Positions 15,516 to 25,714 of a DNA stretch of 64,000 bases are shown in pieces. The translations under genes were made by a program, and so were the position numbers. The notes below the pieces were generated by a model. The model made no database searches. It was not told the origin of the DNA and was given only the letters and a program-made list of their open reading frames with translations. Position 1 is the first letter of the stretch. Every line of letters starts with the position of its first letter. The DNA is from Ferruginibacter sp. (lineage in GTDB: Bacteria; Bacteroidota; Bacteroidia; Chitinophagales; Chitinophagaceae), in contig JAEUVU010000013.1 of the NCBI GenBank assembly GCA_016786725.1, positions 486,114-550,113 on the forward strand. Reading direction: 5' to 3'.

Positions 15516-15546
15516 GTTTGATCAATTAAGAGCTAAAGTTACAAAA

Positions 15547-16545
15547 TTACTGGCTGTTATAAGCCCACCTCACCCAGGTTGCGCCCCAGGTAAAACCACC
15601 TCCAAAAGCAGCCAGTATAATGTTGTCGCCTTTTTTCAGTTGCTTCTCCCATTCCCACAAACAAAGGGGCAGGGTGCCGGCTGTAGTGTTGCCGTATTTC
15701 TGTATGTTGATCATTACTTTTTCTTTGGGTAATCCCATGCGGTTTGCAGTAGCATCAATAATACGCAGGTTGGCCTGGTGAGGTACCAGCCAGGCAATAT
15801 CATCGGCAGTTAAGTTATTTCGCTCCATCAGCTCATAACTCACATCGGCCATACCTTTTACGGCAAACTTAAAAACGGCCTGCCCTTCCTGGTACACAAA
15901 ATGTTCTTTGGCTAAAACAGTTTCAACGGTTGATGGTTTTACCGATCCGCCTGCCTTCATATGCAGGAATTTGCTGCCGCTGCCGTCGCTTTTTAAAATA
16001 CTGTCTTTAACACCCAGGCCTTCTTCCACAGCCTCCAGCAAAACAGCGCCGGCCCCGTCGCCAAAAATAATACAGGTGGTACGGTCGCTGTAATCAATAA
16101 TGCTGCTCATTTTATCTACACCCACCACTACCACATTTTTATACCTGCCGCTTTCAATAAAGGCCGTAGCTGTGGTTAGCGCATATAAAAAGCCTGAACA
16201 GGCTGCCATAATATCAAAACTAAAGGCATTGGTGGCGCCTATCTTATCGCAGATGATATTGGCTGTTGCCGGAAACACCATATCGGGAGTAACCGTAGCA
16301 CAGATCATACAATCAATAGCTGCCGGGCTGATGCCTCTTTTTTTGCAAAGTTCCAGTACTGCCGGTGCAGCCAGGTCGCTGCTGCCTTTTCCTTCTTCCT
16401 TCAATATTCTTCTTTCCGAAATTCCGGTACGGGTGCGTATCCATTCATCGTTGGTATCTACCATTTTTTCCAGTTCTGCATTGGTAAGCCTGTATTCGGG
16501 TACATAGCCGCCAATTGCTGTAATGCCTGCATAAATCTTTTGCAT
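15547..16545 (-). CDS. fabH: 3-oxoacyl-ACP synthase III (FabH)
   Basis: Starts fatty acid synthesis by condensing acetyl- or branched acyl-CoA with malonyl-ACP. The 332-residue chain has the FabH triad: Cys116 in [10 protein letters not shown], His256 in [10 protein letters not shown] and Asn286 in [11 protein letters not shown]. The N-terminal [17 protein letters not shown] is also diagnostic. The C-terminus [13 protein letters not shown] is complete. Branched-chain fatty acids are common in this phylum, and a branched-chain aminotransferase gene lies later in the window, but primer preference cannot be read from the sequence. The usual partners plsX and rpmF are not adjacent. The gene precedes the subtilase gene on the same strand, 31 bases apart. 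Confidence 0.95.
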   Translation of the reverse strand: MQKIYAGITAIGGYVPEYRLTNAELEKMVDTNDEWIRTRTGISERRILKEEGKGSSDLAAPAVLELCKKRGISPAAIDCMICATVTPDMVFPATANIICDKIGATNAFSFDIMAACSGFLYALTTATAFIESGRYKNVVVVGVDKMSSIIDYSDRTTCIIFGDGAGAVLLEAVEEGLGVKDSILKSDGSGSKFLHMKAGGSVKPSTVETVLAKEHFVYQEGQAVFKFAVKGMADVSYELMERNNLTADDIAWLVPHQANLRIIDATANRMGLPKEKVMINIQKYGNTTAGTLPLCLWEWEKQLKKGDNIILAAFGGGFTWGATWVRWAYNSQ

Positions 16546-16607
16546 GTAAATCTCTGTTTAACTGATAACTATCGGTAAAAATAAGGAAAAAGTTAAAGGG
16601 TTGGATA

Positions 16608-16628
16608 GTTGAAAGTTGAAGGTTATCA
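16608..16628. repeat. Short degenerate heptamer array, unit GTTGAAA
   Basis: GTTGAAA, GTTGAAG and GTTATCA at 7-bp spacing in the fabH-ruvA gap. The unit equals that of the array at 37918-37938 read on the other strand phase. The rest of the 264-base gap contains AT-rich partial inverted repeats but no gene. Confidence 0.5.
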
Positions 16629-16759
16629 GTAATGGTTAAATTGCTGAAGGGTTTAATTATTGTGAAAACCCGGGCAATAAAACAATTCAACGATTAAACC
16701 ATCTAACCAAAAACCCCTTCAACCTTCTGTCCTTTAATCATTGTTAACGATTTAATCAG

Positions 16760-16788
16760 TTGCGGCTCATAAAAATCCCTTATTTTCG
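16760..16788 (+). promoter_or_regulatory. Candidate promoter of ruvA-sprA
   Basis: TTG (16760-16762), an 18-base spacer and TATTTTCG (16781-16788) resemble the Bacteroidota TTG/TANNTTTG promoter with one mismatch. It lies 21 bases upstream of the ruvA start. Confidence 0.45.
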
Positions 16789-16809
16789 CTGTTGACTGTA
16801 TATTGAGTT

Positions 16810-17394
16810 ATGTACGCATATTTGCAAGGAAAATTTACCTACAAAAGCCCGGCACAGGTTCATGTAGATGTTAATGGTGTTGGGTATGAAGTTAATATCA
16901 GCCTTAACACATTTTCGCAAATACAAAACCTGGAGGGAGGTAAACTTTTTACCCAGTTGCAGGTTAGGGAAGATGCCCATGTGATATACGGTTTTTTTGA
17001 GAAGCAGGAAAAGGATATGTTTGTTATGCTGACCAGCGTATCAGGTGTAGGCGCATCTACCGCCAGGATGATGCTATCGTCGCTAAAACCTGAAGAAGTG
17101 GGTTTGGCAATAATGCAAAGCAACGTTAAGCAGCTGGAAAGTGTCAAAGGAATAGGAAAAAAAACGGCTGAAAGGCTGGTTCTGGAACTAAAAGATAAAG
17201 TGGGTAAATATTCAACAGATGCAAATGTTTCCATACACATGGGCAATAGTTTGGAAACAGATGCGTTAAATGCATTAACCGCTCTTGGTATTTCCAGAAC
17301 ACAGGCAGAGCAATCTATCCAAAAAATTATCCGTGCCGAACCAACTGTACCCATTTTAGAAGACTTAATTAAAAAAGCCCTAAAAGCCATTTGA
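16810..17394 (+). CDS. ruvA: Holliday junction branch migration protein RuvA
   Basis: Binds four-way DNA junctions as a tetramer and loads the RuvB motor. The 194-residue protein has the OB-fold domain I (MYAYLQGKFTYKSPAQVHVD to about residue 63), domain II with two helix-hairpin-helix motifs (TSVSGVGASTARMMLSSL and LESVKGIGKKTAERLVLELK), and a flexible linker with the small RuvB-binding domain III (ALNALTALGISRTQAEQSI). The length is normal. ruvA directly upstream of sprA is a conserved Bacteroidota arrangement. Here the gap is 28 bases, so the two are probably one transcript. ruvB and ruvC are not in the window. Confidence 0.95.
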   Translation: MYAYLQGKFTYKSPAQVHVDVNGVGYEVNISLNTFSQIQNLEGGKLFTQLQVREDAHVIYGFFEKQEKDMFVMLTSVSGVGASTARMMLSSLKPEEVGLAIMQSNVKQLESVKGIGKKTAERLVLELKDKVGKYSTDANVSIHMGNSLETDALNALTALGISRTQAEQSIQKIIRAEPTVPILEDLIKKALKAI

Positions 17395-17422
17395 GAACAG
17401 AGCTACGTTAATTGATTTACGG

Positions 17423-20400
17423 ATGTTGCTTATTAGAAAACAAAAGCCAAAACTGTTTGGTTGTGTGCTGGCGGTAATATTGTTTGTACTGCAAACGAAT
17501 ACTGTTAAGGCTGCCCCATACCACTTCGAAAACAAAATTAACAAAGGAGATACTGTTGTACCCAATTATAAGGACAGCTTAAAATATCCCATCCGCGACC
17601 GCAGGGGCGATTTTTTTGGAAGCGGCAACGGCAGAACCATTGACCTGGGTAATCCTTCCAATATAAGAGATTCAGTGGTGTACGACCCCAAAACCCGCCG
17701 CTATATTGTGTATGAAAAAGTAGGTACCAGGTATTACCGAACCACCACTTCGTATAGCTTTGATGAGTACTGGAAGATAAAAGGCAAACAGGCCGAAAAT
17801 GAATATTTTCAAAAACGGTCCAATACTTTAAACATTCTTAACCGGGGCCAGATAAAACCCAAATTATCCCTCTACGATAATTTATTCAACCGGCTTTTTG
17901 GAAACGGTAAAATAACCATCACTCCCCAGGGAAATGTAGATATTACTGCCGGATACCAGGGTCAGAATATTAAAAACCCCACCCTGCCCGAAAGAGCCAG
18001 GAAGCAGGGGAGTTTTGATTTTGACATGAACGCCCAGGTAAATGTAAATGCTGATATTGGCGGCAAACTAAAATTCCCTATCAATTATAACACACTTGCC
18101 TCTTTTGGGCAGGATAATCAGCTTAAGCTGGATTACACAGGTTTAGATGATGAGATCATCAAACGATTTGAACTGGGTAATGTTGCATTTCCATCCCGCA
18201 GCACTTTAATACCGGGAGCCCAGCAATTGTTTGGTGTTAAAGCCACGGCACAGTTTGGAAAACTGTTTGTAACAGGTGTAATTGCCAATCAAAAGTCTCA
18301 ACGACAATCGGCAAACCTGGCCGGTGGTACTGCCTCCCAGTTATTTGAAATAAAGGCAGACGAATACGAAGAGAACAGGCATTTTTTACTGGGCCAGTAT
18401 TTTAAACAGAATTACAATAAGGTAATGAGTAAATTACCGGCCATTACTGCACCGGTACAGATACTAAGGCTGGAGGTATGGATCACCAACAGGAATGGAG
18501 TTACAACTGATACAAGGGATGTGGTAGGGTTAGCTAATTTAGGCGAAACAGGCGGGCCAGTTGCCGGAATTCCATCTAACGGCAGCACTCCTTTGTACTC
18601 CAGTATCATTTCCGATCCGGGTAACAGAAACCCTTCCCTTGTTTTTAATAATTTAATTGGGCTCGGTTTACAACCTGTTCAGGATTTTGAAAAAACATTT
18701 GCACGCAAGCTTGATTCTTCACAATATATATTTAACCGACAGGCCGGATTTATTTCTTTAAGCCAGCCCCTGCAGACCGATGAAGTACTTGCTGTAGCCT
18801 ATCAATATTCTTTCAACGGTAAAATTTACCAGGTAGGTGAATTTTCGCAGGATCTGCCGCCAGACAGTACTTTAGCCACGCAGCGTATATTATTCTTAAA
18901 ATTGCTGAAAGCAACATCACAAAGGCCAACCCTGCCTATCTGGGACCTGATGCTGAAAAATGTGTATGCCATTGGTTATGGTACGCTTACACCACAGGAT
19001 TTTAAATTGGATGTTTTATACCAGGAGCCCGGTCTTGGATGGAAGCGTTATGTACCCTTCGGAAACAGGAATCAAGGTACCCCTATCATATCTCTCATTA
19101 ACCTCGACCGGTTAAATAATCAGCTTGATCCGCAGCCGGATGGTGTATTTGACTATGTAGAGGGATTCACGGTTTACTCTCAATACAGCCGGGTAATGTT
19201 TCCTGTACTTGAACCTTTTGGGCGTGACCTTGCAGTAGGTATATACACCGATACCAGTGTTGTGCCCAATATAAAAGACAGTTTGTTCTATGCCCTGTAC
19301 GATTCAATAAAAGCCGTGGCGCAGCAATATCCCAATTTAAACAGGTTTGTACTAAAGGGGTCTGCAAAAATTTCCGGTTCGTCCGATATCAGTATCGGAT
19401 ACAATATTCCCAAAGGATCTGTAACCGTATCTGCAGGAGGCAGGGTTTTGATAGAGGGTATTGATTATGATATTAATTACGACCTGGGAACCATTAAAAT
19501 CACCAATTCGGCCATCATCAATTCGGGCATTCCTGTACAGGTTAATTACGAAAATAATGCCTCGTTCGGGCTGCAGCAACGAAGTTATATGGCCCTGCGA
19601 TGGGATTATATGGCCAAAAATACCCTCAAAGAACAATTGTCTATCGGCGGAACAATAGTCCGTTTGAGCGAAAGGCCTTTCTTCAGCAAAGTAAGTTACG
19701 ATAACAGTGCCAATGGCGGCACCAATGAACCTATACGCAATGCTATGTATGGCCTGGATGTGAATTACAGGAAAGATATGCCCAGGCTCACCAAGATACT
19801 GGATAAGCTGCCTTTTTATAAAACAACCGCACCATCTGCTATTAATATTTTTGCCGAAGGGGCCTATTTAAAACCCGGCCATGCGCCACAGATAGGTAAA
19901 GGTTCAAAAGGCATTATTAATATAGATGATTTTGACGGAACACAATCCGGATACGATCTTCGCTTTCCACCCATAAGCTGGGCGCTTGCATCAACGCCGC
20001 TCAATGCCACAGACAGGCTCGGAAATCTTCTCTTTCCGGAAGCACAGTTCAGCGACAGTATTATCTATGGAAGAAACAGGGCTAAGATCGCCTGGTACCA
20101 GATAGAACCTACTTTGCAACAGTACAAAGGCCCCAATAACCCTTACTCAAACGATCGTGTTGAATTGAGTGACCCGAGGGTAAGGCAGGTTTATCAGCGT
20201 GAGATATTTCCGCAAAGAACTACCGGTTTTGGAGAGAGCCTGCTTACCACTTTCGACCTGGCCTATTTCCCTACAGACAGGGGGCAGTATAATTTTGATG
20301 CAGCACCGGGCAGCATTAATGCCAATGGAAAATTAAATACCCCCAGAACCCGTTGGGGCGGATTGATGCGTAGCATTGACCAGCCCGATTTTGAAACTTC

Positions 20401-23400
20401 CAATATTGAATTTATCGAGTTCTGGATGCAGGATCCGTTTATTAACTATGCTGCTAAAGGAATAAACTACAGTCCTTCGGTAAGCGGAAAATTATATTTC
20501 AACCTCGGTAATATTTCAGAAGACATTTTAAAAGATGGCAAGCGTTTTTATGAAAATGGATTACCTACCCCCAATGCACCGGCGCCTGTAAGTAACTCGG
20601 CCTGGGGCAGGGTACCCATTAACCCGGTACAGGTAACCAATGCCTTCAGCAACGATCCCGATGACAGGGTTTACCAGGATGTTGGTTTCGACGGGCTTGA
20701 CGATACAGCAGAAGTAAATAAAAGACAAGCTTATCTTTCTCAATTGCAGGGTATTGTTTCTCCTCCTGCATATCAGGCTGCACTGGCTGACCCATCCACC
20801 GATAATTATCATTATTACCGCGGCGACGACCTTGACCAGACACCGGGGCTTGGCCTGATAGGGAGATATAAGAACTACAATAATCCGCAGGGTAACTCAC
20901 CGGTAGCAAATACAAGCTCAACATTTTCTTCAGCGGCCACTTTATATCCTGATGCAGAAGACCTCAACAGGGACAATACCTTAAACCAGACAGAAGAATA
21001 TTTTCAGTACATCGTTGATATCAAGCACTCAACCAGCCCTGATATGTCAATCGGTACCAATTTTATCGTTGATAAAAAAACAGTTACGGTAAATACGGTT
21101 GATGGTAACGCACGTCCCGAAATCTGGTACCAGTTCCGTATCCCCATCAGTCAGTATAACCGGAAGATCGGGAATATTCCCGATTTCAAATCTATCCGTT
21201 TTATACGTATGTTCTTAACCGATTTTGAAGACAGTGTAGTGATGCGTTTTGGAGAACTGCAGTTTACCAGGAATGTATGGCGTAAGTTCAATTATAAAAT
21301 AGATACAACCGGCATATACAGCCAGTTGCCGGCTGGCAGCCCCGTAGTATTTAACCAGGGTGCCGTTAATATTGAAGAAAATGATAAACGCACACCATTA
21401 CCGTACCGTACACCTACAGATATTCAAAGAATACAAACACTGAGCAATAACGGTGTAAACCTTTTGCAGAATGAACAGGCGTTGAGTTTACAGTTTTGTG
21501 AACTCCCCAATAAAGATGCAAGGGCTGTACAGCAAACATTTGCCAACAGGGACCTGCGCCAGTTCCGAAAAATGCAGATGTATATACATGCAGAGAGAAA
21601 GCAGGGAAGCCCCGTATTGAATGACAAGGACCTTACTGCAGTATTCCGGATGGGTACCGATTTTGTAAATAATTTTTATGAGATACGGGTACCACTGATA
21701 TTAACCGACCTTAGCGCAGGGTCAACCATGGATCCTAACTCAAATGCATACAACGACACTTTATGGAACCCAAGAAACTCCCTGGATGTTGACCTGCAGA
21801 CACTTGTTAAACTTAAACAGGACCGGAACCTTAACAGTCCTCCCGATCAGATATACCGCCAGCTACAATCAAACGGGCATACCTATTCAGTTATGGGTAA
21901 CCCAAATCTTGCCGAAATAAGGGGCATATTAATGGGTGTTGAAAACACCAATGCGCCGGGTACAGCCTGCGGCGAAATATGGGTGAACGAACTCCGGCTT
22001 TCATCTATTGATGAGCATGGGGGCTGGGCAGCCCTGGGAAGAATTGACCTTAACCTTGCAGATTTGGGAACCATTTCTGTATCGGCCAATACACACAGTT
22101 CAGGTTTTGGAACACTGGAGCAAAGGATAAACGACCGCTACCGGGATAACTTTACACAGTTTGATGTATCGGCAAACCTGGAACTGGGTAAGCTGTTGCC
22201 GCCCAAAGCAGCTTTATCAATACCTGTTTTTGCAAGCTATCAGCAATCGGTAAGCAAACCTGAATACGATCCGTATGATATGGATATTAAGCTGAAGGAT
22301 AAACTGAAAGGCGCTGCTTCAAATGCTGCCAGGGATTCAATAAGAGAAGCAGCTATAGATTTTACATCAACCACCACGGTAAACTTTACCAATGTGCGTA
22401 AGAACCGTACCAGCACCAAAAGCCCGAAGATCTACGATATCTCTAATTTCGATATCAGTTATTCATATCTTAAGATAAAGAACCATACCCCTTTGATCGA
22501 GAGCAATGAAATAACCCGCCACCGTTATGGTTTGGGTTACAATTTTGCTCCAAAAGAAAGATATATCGAACCGTTCAAAAAAATAAAATTCTTTACCAAA
22601 AGAAAAACGCATTGGTTCGACCTGGTGAAAGATTTTAACTTCAACCTGATACCATCACAGTTAAGTTTCAGGGCAGATGTGAACCGGCAGTTTGGCGCCA
22701 TCAGGCCACGCAGTATCGGTACATCCAAATATAAAATACCCGAAACTTACGATAAGTACTATACATTTCAGCGCAATTATATTTTACGCTGGAATATTAC
22801 CCGCAGCCTGAATTTTGATTTTACTGCACTTAATAACAGCCGCATTGACGAACCCGAGGGAAGACTTAATACTGCCGCTAAAAAAGACACCGTTTGGAGA
22901 AACCTGCTGAAGGGGGGGCGTAATACAACATACGCCCATACCGCTAATTTTACATACACACTGCCTACTGCCAAATTTCCGCTGCTTGACTGGACAACTG
23001 TTAACCTCCGTTACCAGGCAACTTACAACTGGATAGCTGCATCAAGACTTGCATTGGAACTGGGTAATATTCTTGAGAATGGCCAGCAAAGCGAAGCCAC
23101 AGCACAGTTTGATTTTAACAGGCTCTATCAGAAATCAAAATGGTTAAAACAACTGGATGTACCCAGCAACAAAGCCGACCAGGAAAAATGGAGGGCAAGA
23201 ATAACAAAATACAAAGACACACTGATAAAAAAGAATGGCAAAAAGGTGGTGAAAAACCGCAGAAAAGTAGATCAGAGCGCTGTGCCTTATGTGAGCACAC
23301 CTTTAAAGATCGTTGGTAAACTGGCTACCAGTTTAAAGCAGGCCAGTTTCTCCATATCTGAAAATGCACATACCAGGCTGCCAGGTTATACAGACAGTAC

Positions 23401-24766
23401 CAAATATGTTGGGCAAAACTGGAACAGTATGGCACCGGGTGTTGATTTTATACTGGGCCGGCAACCTGATACGGCATGGATGAACAGGGCCGCCAATAAA
23501 GGACTGATTACCAGGGATACCACCTTCAATTCCATCTTCATGCAGAATTTTGATCAGCGTATCACATTCTCTGCACAGCTGGAACCTATACGTGACCTGA
23601 ATATTACTTTAAACCTCACCAAAACATTTAATAAAAACTACACAGAAACATTCAGGTTTATTGATACAAGCGGTGGCACCAATCACAGTTTTAAACACCT
23701 GAACCCTTATGCAGGTGGTGGTTTTGATGTTTCTTATATCGCATTCAAAACACTGTTTGGCAAATTTGATCCTAACCGTGTTTCTGAAACTTTTAAAAAA
23801 TTCCAGGATTACAGGATCATTTTATCTGAGCGTTTAGGTAAATCAAATCCCTACAGTGCCGGACAGCCGGTTGGCACTGATGGCTATTATTATGGTTATG
23901 GCAAATACGCTATTGATGTGCTGATACCTGCTTTCATTGCAGCATACACCGGCGATGACCCCCAATCGGTATCCCTGATCAGGCAGAACAATCCAAACAT
24001 CAAATCAAATCCATTCCGTGGTATCAAACCCAAGCTTAACTGGAAACTTGATTACAATGGTTTGACAAAATTGAAGCCATTGGATAAACTGTTCACCAAC
24101 TTCTCTGTTTCGCATGGTTATACCGGTAACCTCAGCATGAACGGGTTTACCTCTGCATTGCTGTACCAGGATGTGTCCCAGTATGGATATCCATCTTTCT
24201 TTGATACCATTTCAAAGAATTTTGTTCCTTACTTCCTGCTGCCCAATATCAGCATAGGAGAGCAGTTCTCCCCATTGATAGGCGTAGATATGCAGTTTAC
24301 CAACCAGCTGCAGGCCAAGTTTGAGTATTCAAAAACAAGGCAGCTCAGTTTAAGCCTGGTTGATTTTCAGTTGAGCGAAGTACGCACTACCGAGTTTGTG
24401 ATTGGAGCAGGCTGGCGCAAGCGTGGTATGAAAAACCCGTTGAGCTTCCTGAATGTGAAATGGCCTAAATTTCTTACCGGTAAAAACGGTGATGGTAAGA
24501 AACTGGAGAATGAAATTAATTTCCGTCTCGATTTCAGGATCAGGGATAATGTAACGGCCAACAGCCGGTTAGACCAGGAAAATACTTTTGCTACCGGTGG
24601 AAGCAAGGATATTACGATCTCTCCTTCGATAGATTATTTCCTGAATAACCGCATCAACATAAAACTATTTTTTGATCAGCGCAGGGTTAACCCTTATATC
24701 TCATCAAGCGCACCCATTGTAAATACAAGGGCCGGTTTGCAGGTAAGGATATCGTTGACACAATAA
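17423..24766 (+). CDS. sprA: Type IX secretion outer-membrane translocon SprA
   Basis: The 2447-residue protein is the SprA/Sov channel, a very large outer-membrane beta barrel through which folded cargo with C-terminal sorting domains leaves the periplasm; it is also needed for gliding in species that glide. The N-terminus is a signal peptide (LFGCVLAVILFVLQTNTVKA). The rest is an uninterrupted series of aromatic beta strands broken by large plug and cap insertions. Typical SprA stretches include GNVDITAGYQGQNIKNPTLP near residue 170, GKGSKGIINIDDFDGTQSGYD near 830 and IWVNELRLSSIDEHGGWAALG near 1520. The length is usual for the family. Location after ruvA supports the call. Partners PorV, PorK/L/M/N are not beside it. 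A terminator hairpin lies 22 bases after the stop. The frame is intact, so the system is probably functional. Confidence 0.97.
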   Translation: MLLIRKQKPKLFGCVLAVILFVLQTNTVKAAPYHFENKINKGDTVVPNYKDSLKYPIRDRRGDFFGSGNGRTIDLGNPSNIRDSVVYDPKTRRYIVYEKVGTRYYRTTTSYSFDEYWKIKGKQAENEYFQKRSNTLNILNRGQIKPKLSLYDNLFNRLFGNGKITITPQGNVDITAGYQGQNIKNPTLPERARKQGSFDFDMNAQVNVNADIGGKLKFPINYNTLASFGQDNQLKLDYTGLDDEIIKRFELGNVAFPSRSTLIPGAQQLFGVKATAQFGKLFVTGVIANQKSQRQSANLAGGTASQLFEIKADEYEENRHFLLGQYFKQNYNKVMSKLPAITAPVQILRLEVWITNRNGVTTDTRDVVGLANLGETGGPVAGIPSNGSTPLYSSIISDPGNRNPSLVFNNLIGLGLQPVQDFEKTFARKLDSSQYIFNRQAGFISLSQPLQTDEVLAVAYQYSFNGKIYQVGEFSQDLPPDSTLATQRILFLKLLKATSQRPTLPIWDLMLKNVYAIGYGTLTPQDFKLDVLYQEPGLGWKRYVPFGNRNQGTPIISLINLDRLNNQLDPQPDGVFDYVEGFTVYSQYSRVMFPVLEPFGRDLAVGIYTDTSVVPNIKDSLFYALYDSIKAVAQQYPNLNRFVLKGSAKISGSSDISIGYNIPKGSVTVSAGGRVLIEGIDYDINYDLGTIKITNSAIINSGIPVQVNYENNASFGLQQRSYMALRWDYMAKNTLKEQLSIGGTIVRLSERPFFSKVSYDNSANGGTNEPIRNAMYGLDVNYRKDMPRLTKILDKLPFYKTTAPSAINIFAEGAYLKPGHAPQIGKGSKGIINIDDFDGTQSGYDLRFPPISWALASTPLNATDRLGNLLFPEAQFSDSIIYGRNRAKIAWYQIEPTLQQYKGPNNPYSNDRVELSDPRVRQVYQREIFPQRTTGFGESLLTTFDLAYFPTDRGQYNFDAAPGSINANGKLNTPRTRWGGLMRSIDQPDFETSNIEFIEFWMQDPFINYAAKGINYSPSVSGKLYFNLGNISEDILKDGKRFYENGLPTPNAPAPVSNSAWGRVPINPVQVTNAFSNDPDDRVYQDVGFDGLDDTAEVNKRQAYLSQLQGIVSPPAYQAALADPSTDNYHYYRGDDLDQTPGLGLIGRYKNYNNPQGNSPVANTSSTFSSAATLYPDAEDLNRDNTLNQTEEYFQYIVDIKHSTSPDMSIGTNFIVDKKTVTVNTVDGNARPEIWYQFRIPISQYNRKIGNIPDFKSIRFIRMFLTDFEDSVVMRFGELQFTRNVWRKFNYKIDTTGIYSQLPAGSPVVFNQGAVNIEENDKRTPLPYRTPTDIQRIQTLSNNGVNLLQNEQALSLQFCELPNKDARAVQQTFANRDLRQFRKMQMYIHAERKQGSPVLNDKDLTAVFRMGTDFVNNFYEIRVPLILTDLSAGSTMDPNSNAYNDTLWNPRNSLDVDLQTLVKLKQDRNLNSPPDQIYRQLQSNGHTYSVMGNPNLAEIRGILMGVENTNAPGTACGEIWVNELRLSSIDEHGGWAALGRIDLNLADLGTISVSANTHSSGFGTLEQRINDRYRDNFTQFDVSANLELGKLLPPKAALSIPVFASYQQSVSKPEYDPYDMDIKLKDKLKGAASNAARDSIREAAIDFTSTTTVNFTNVRKNRTSTKSPKIYDISNFDISYSYLKIKNHTPLIESNEITRHRYGLGYNFAPKERYIEPFKKIKFFTKRKTHWFDLVKDFNFNLIPSQLSFRADVNRQFGAIRPRSIGTSKYKIPETYDKYYTFQRNYILRWNITRSLNFDFTALNNSRIDEPEGRLNTAAKKDTVWRNLLKGGRNTTYAHTANFTYTLPTAKFPLLDWTTVNLRYQATYNWIAASRLALELGNILENGQQSEATAQFDFNRLYQKSKWLKQLDVPSNKADQEKWRARITKYKDTLIKKNGKKVVKNRRKVDQSAVPYVSTPLKIVGKLATSLKQASFSISENAHTRLPGYTDSTKYVGQNWNSMAPGVDFILGRQPDTAWMNRAANKGLITRDTTFNSIFMQNFDQRITFSAQLEPIRDLNITLNLTKTFNKNYTETFRFIDTSGGTNHSFKHLNPYAGGGFDVSYIAFKTLFGKFDPNRVSETFKKFQDYRIILSERLGKSNPYSAGQPVGTDGYYYGYGKYAIDVLIPAFIAAYTGDDPQSVSLIRQNNPNIKSNPFRGIKPKLNWKLDYNGLTKLKPLDKLFTNFSVSHGYTGNLSMNGFTSALLYQDVSQYGYPSFFDTISKNFVPYFLLPNISIGEQFSPLIGVDMQFTNQLQAKFEYSKTRQLSLSLVDFQLSEVRTTEFVIGAGWRKRGMKNPLSFLNVKWPKFLTGKNGDGKKLENEINFRLDFRIRDNVTANSRLDQENTFATGGSKDITISPSIDYFLNNRINIKLFFDQRRVNPYISSSAPIVNTRAGLQVRISLTQ

Positions 24767-24787
24767 AAGCTATTGTCAAGGATACAG

Positions 24788-24829
24788 AAGCACAGAAATG
24801 ACGAAAGTTGATTCTGTGCTTTTTTGTTT
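24788..24829 (+). terminator. Terminator after sprA
   Basis: Perfect 10-bp stem AAGCACAGAA (24788-24797) / TTCTGTGCTT (24812-24821), then TTTTTGTTTT. The left arm is also part of the CACAGAA-type inverted repeat that ends near 24987. Confidence 0.8.
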
Positions 24830-24844
24830 TAATAGCACAAATTT

Positions 24845-24950
24845 CAATCTCGCAGAAGGAGGCTTCTATCTGACAGTACGGATATTGCACTTTGCAGCAG
24901 GAAGTTTCCATTTGGCAGCAAGGGGATTCCATTTTGCAGCAAGAAATTCA
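24845..24950. repeat. 21-bp tandem repeat, five units
   Basis: CAG triplets at 24853, 24874, 24895, 24916 and 24937 mark five units of exactly 21 bp. The last three are the best conserved, around a TTTGCAGCAGG / TTGGCAGCAAGG / TTTGCAGCAAG core. Outer arms of the CACAGAA type flank the array (about 24782-24809 and 24951-24987). Frames read through it give heptapeptide repeats such as FHLAARG / FHFAARN; I do not count them as genes. This accounts for the gap 24767-25056. Confidence 0.8.
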
Positions 24951-25056
24951 CAATTTCTGTGTTTCTGTGCCTCTGTGGCAAAAATCAATGCCCATAGGGC
25001 ATAAAAAAAGTCCCACGACTTCTCGGAGGACTTTGTTTTAAAACCAAGCACTGGTT

Positions 25057-25530
25057 TTATTTTACTTTCTTCAGCAGCATTACATAGCCGCAAATATCTT
25101 TTTTCTTTTTGTTTACCTGTATAGGCTTTATCATGTGAAATTCGGAGAACTGAGGCATATAAGAATAACTGATCACATTGCCATCCACATCACCCCAGTA
25201 CTTTTTTTGATAAACAACCTGTTTTTCATTCCAGTCGTACATACGTACTTCATATAATTTAGAACTCATGTCTCCAATAAAAACAAACTGGTACCAGCTT
25301 CCTTCGTTCAGGGGAACAATAACAGGCATTTCGTATTCGCTAACCATTTGCATACTGGCTTCTTTAACAACCATAAAACCCTGCTTTGCCAGTAAAAGCC
25401 TCATACTGTCGGCCTGTTGTAAAATAGATTGAGACATGCAGGGTTGCTGACGGATAACATCCTGTGCAGTGAGAACTGAACCTGAGAGTAGTAAGCCAAG
25501 AAAAATTAAGAAGCGTAAATGATTTTTCAT
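25057..25530 (-). CDS. Small secreted protein of unknown function
   Basis: A 157-residue product starting at ATG 25528-25530; a TTG 15 bases upstream is less likely because the signal peptide begins at MKNHLRFLIFLGLLLSGSVL and would be cleaved after TAQ. The mature part holds a helix (SQSILQQADSMRLLLAKQGF), then beta strands (GSWYQFVFIGDMSSKLYEVR, MYDWNEKQVVYQKK) and a basic C-terminus. I do not recognise the family. The lone cysteine pair is at about residues 34 and 145. It is probably periplasmic. It lies convergent with sprA, separated by the 21-bp repeat array, and no partner gene is obvious. Confidence 0.7.
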   Translation of the reverse strand: MKNHLRFLIFLGLLLSGSVLTAQDVIRQQPCMSQSILQQADSMRLLLAKQGFMVVKEASMQMVSEYEMPVIVPLNEGSWYQFVFIGDMSSKLYEVRMYDWNEKQVVYQKKYWGDVDGNVISYSYMPQFSEFHMIKPIQVNKKKKDICGYVMLLKKVK

Positions 25531-25714
25531 AAACTTGATTGACAAAAGGGATAACGGATTAACCTGAATTTATCAGATTTTTTGAAATACCTGAAAATTA
25601 ATTACTTAACAGGAACTCTCTTTATAAACTGATAACGGGCTATAAAGGCAATTATTGTACCATTTTTTATATTTTATTGTTGCTTTTACACAATCCCCCG
25701 GGTTCCTGTGGTTT

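Noticed and set aside
24798..25004. A 68-residue plus-strand frame with heptapeptide repeats after sprA
   Set aside because: It consists of the 21-bp tandem repeats and flanking inverted-repeat arms. Other frames across the same repeats are open too, which is expected from a repeat without stops and not from a gene.
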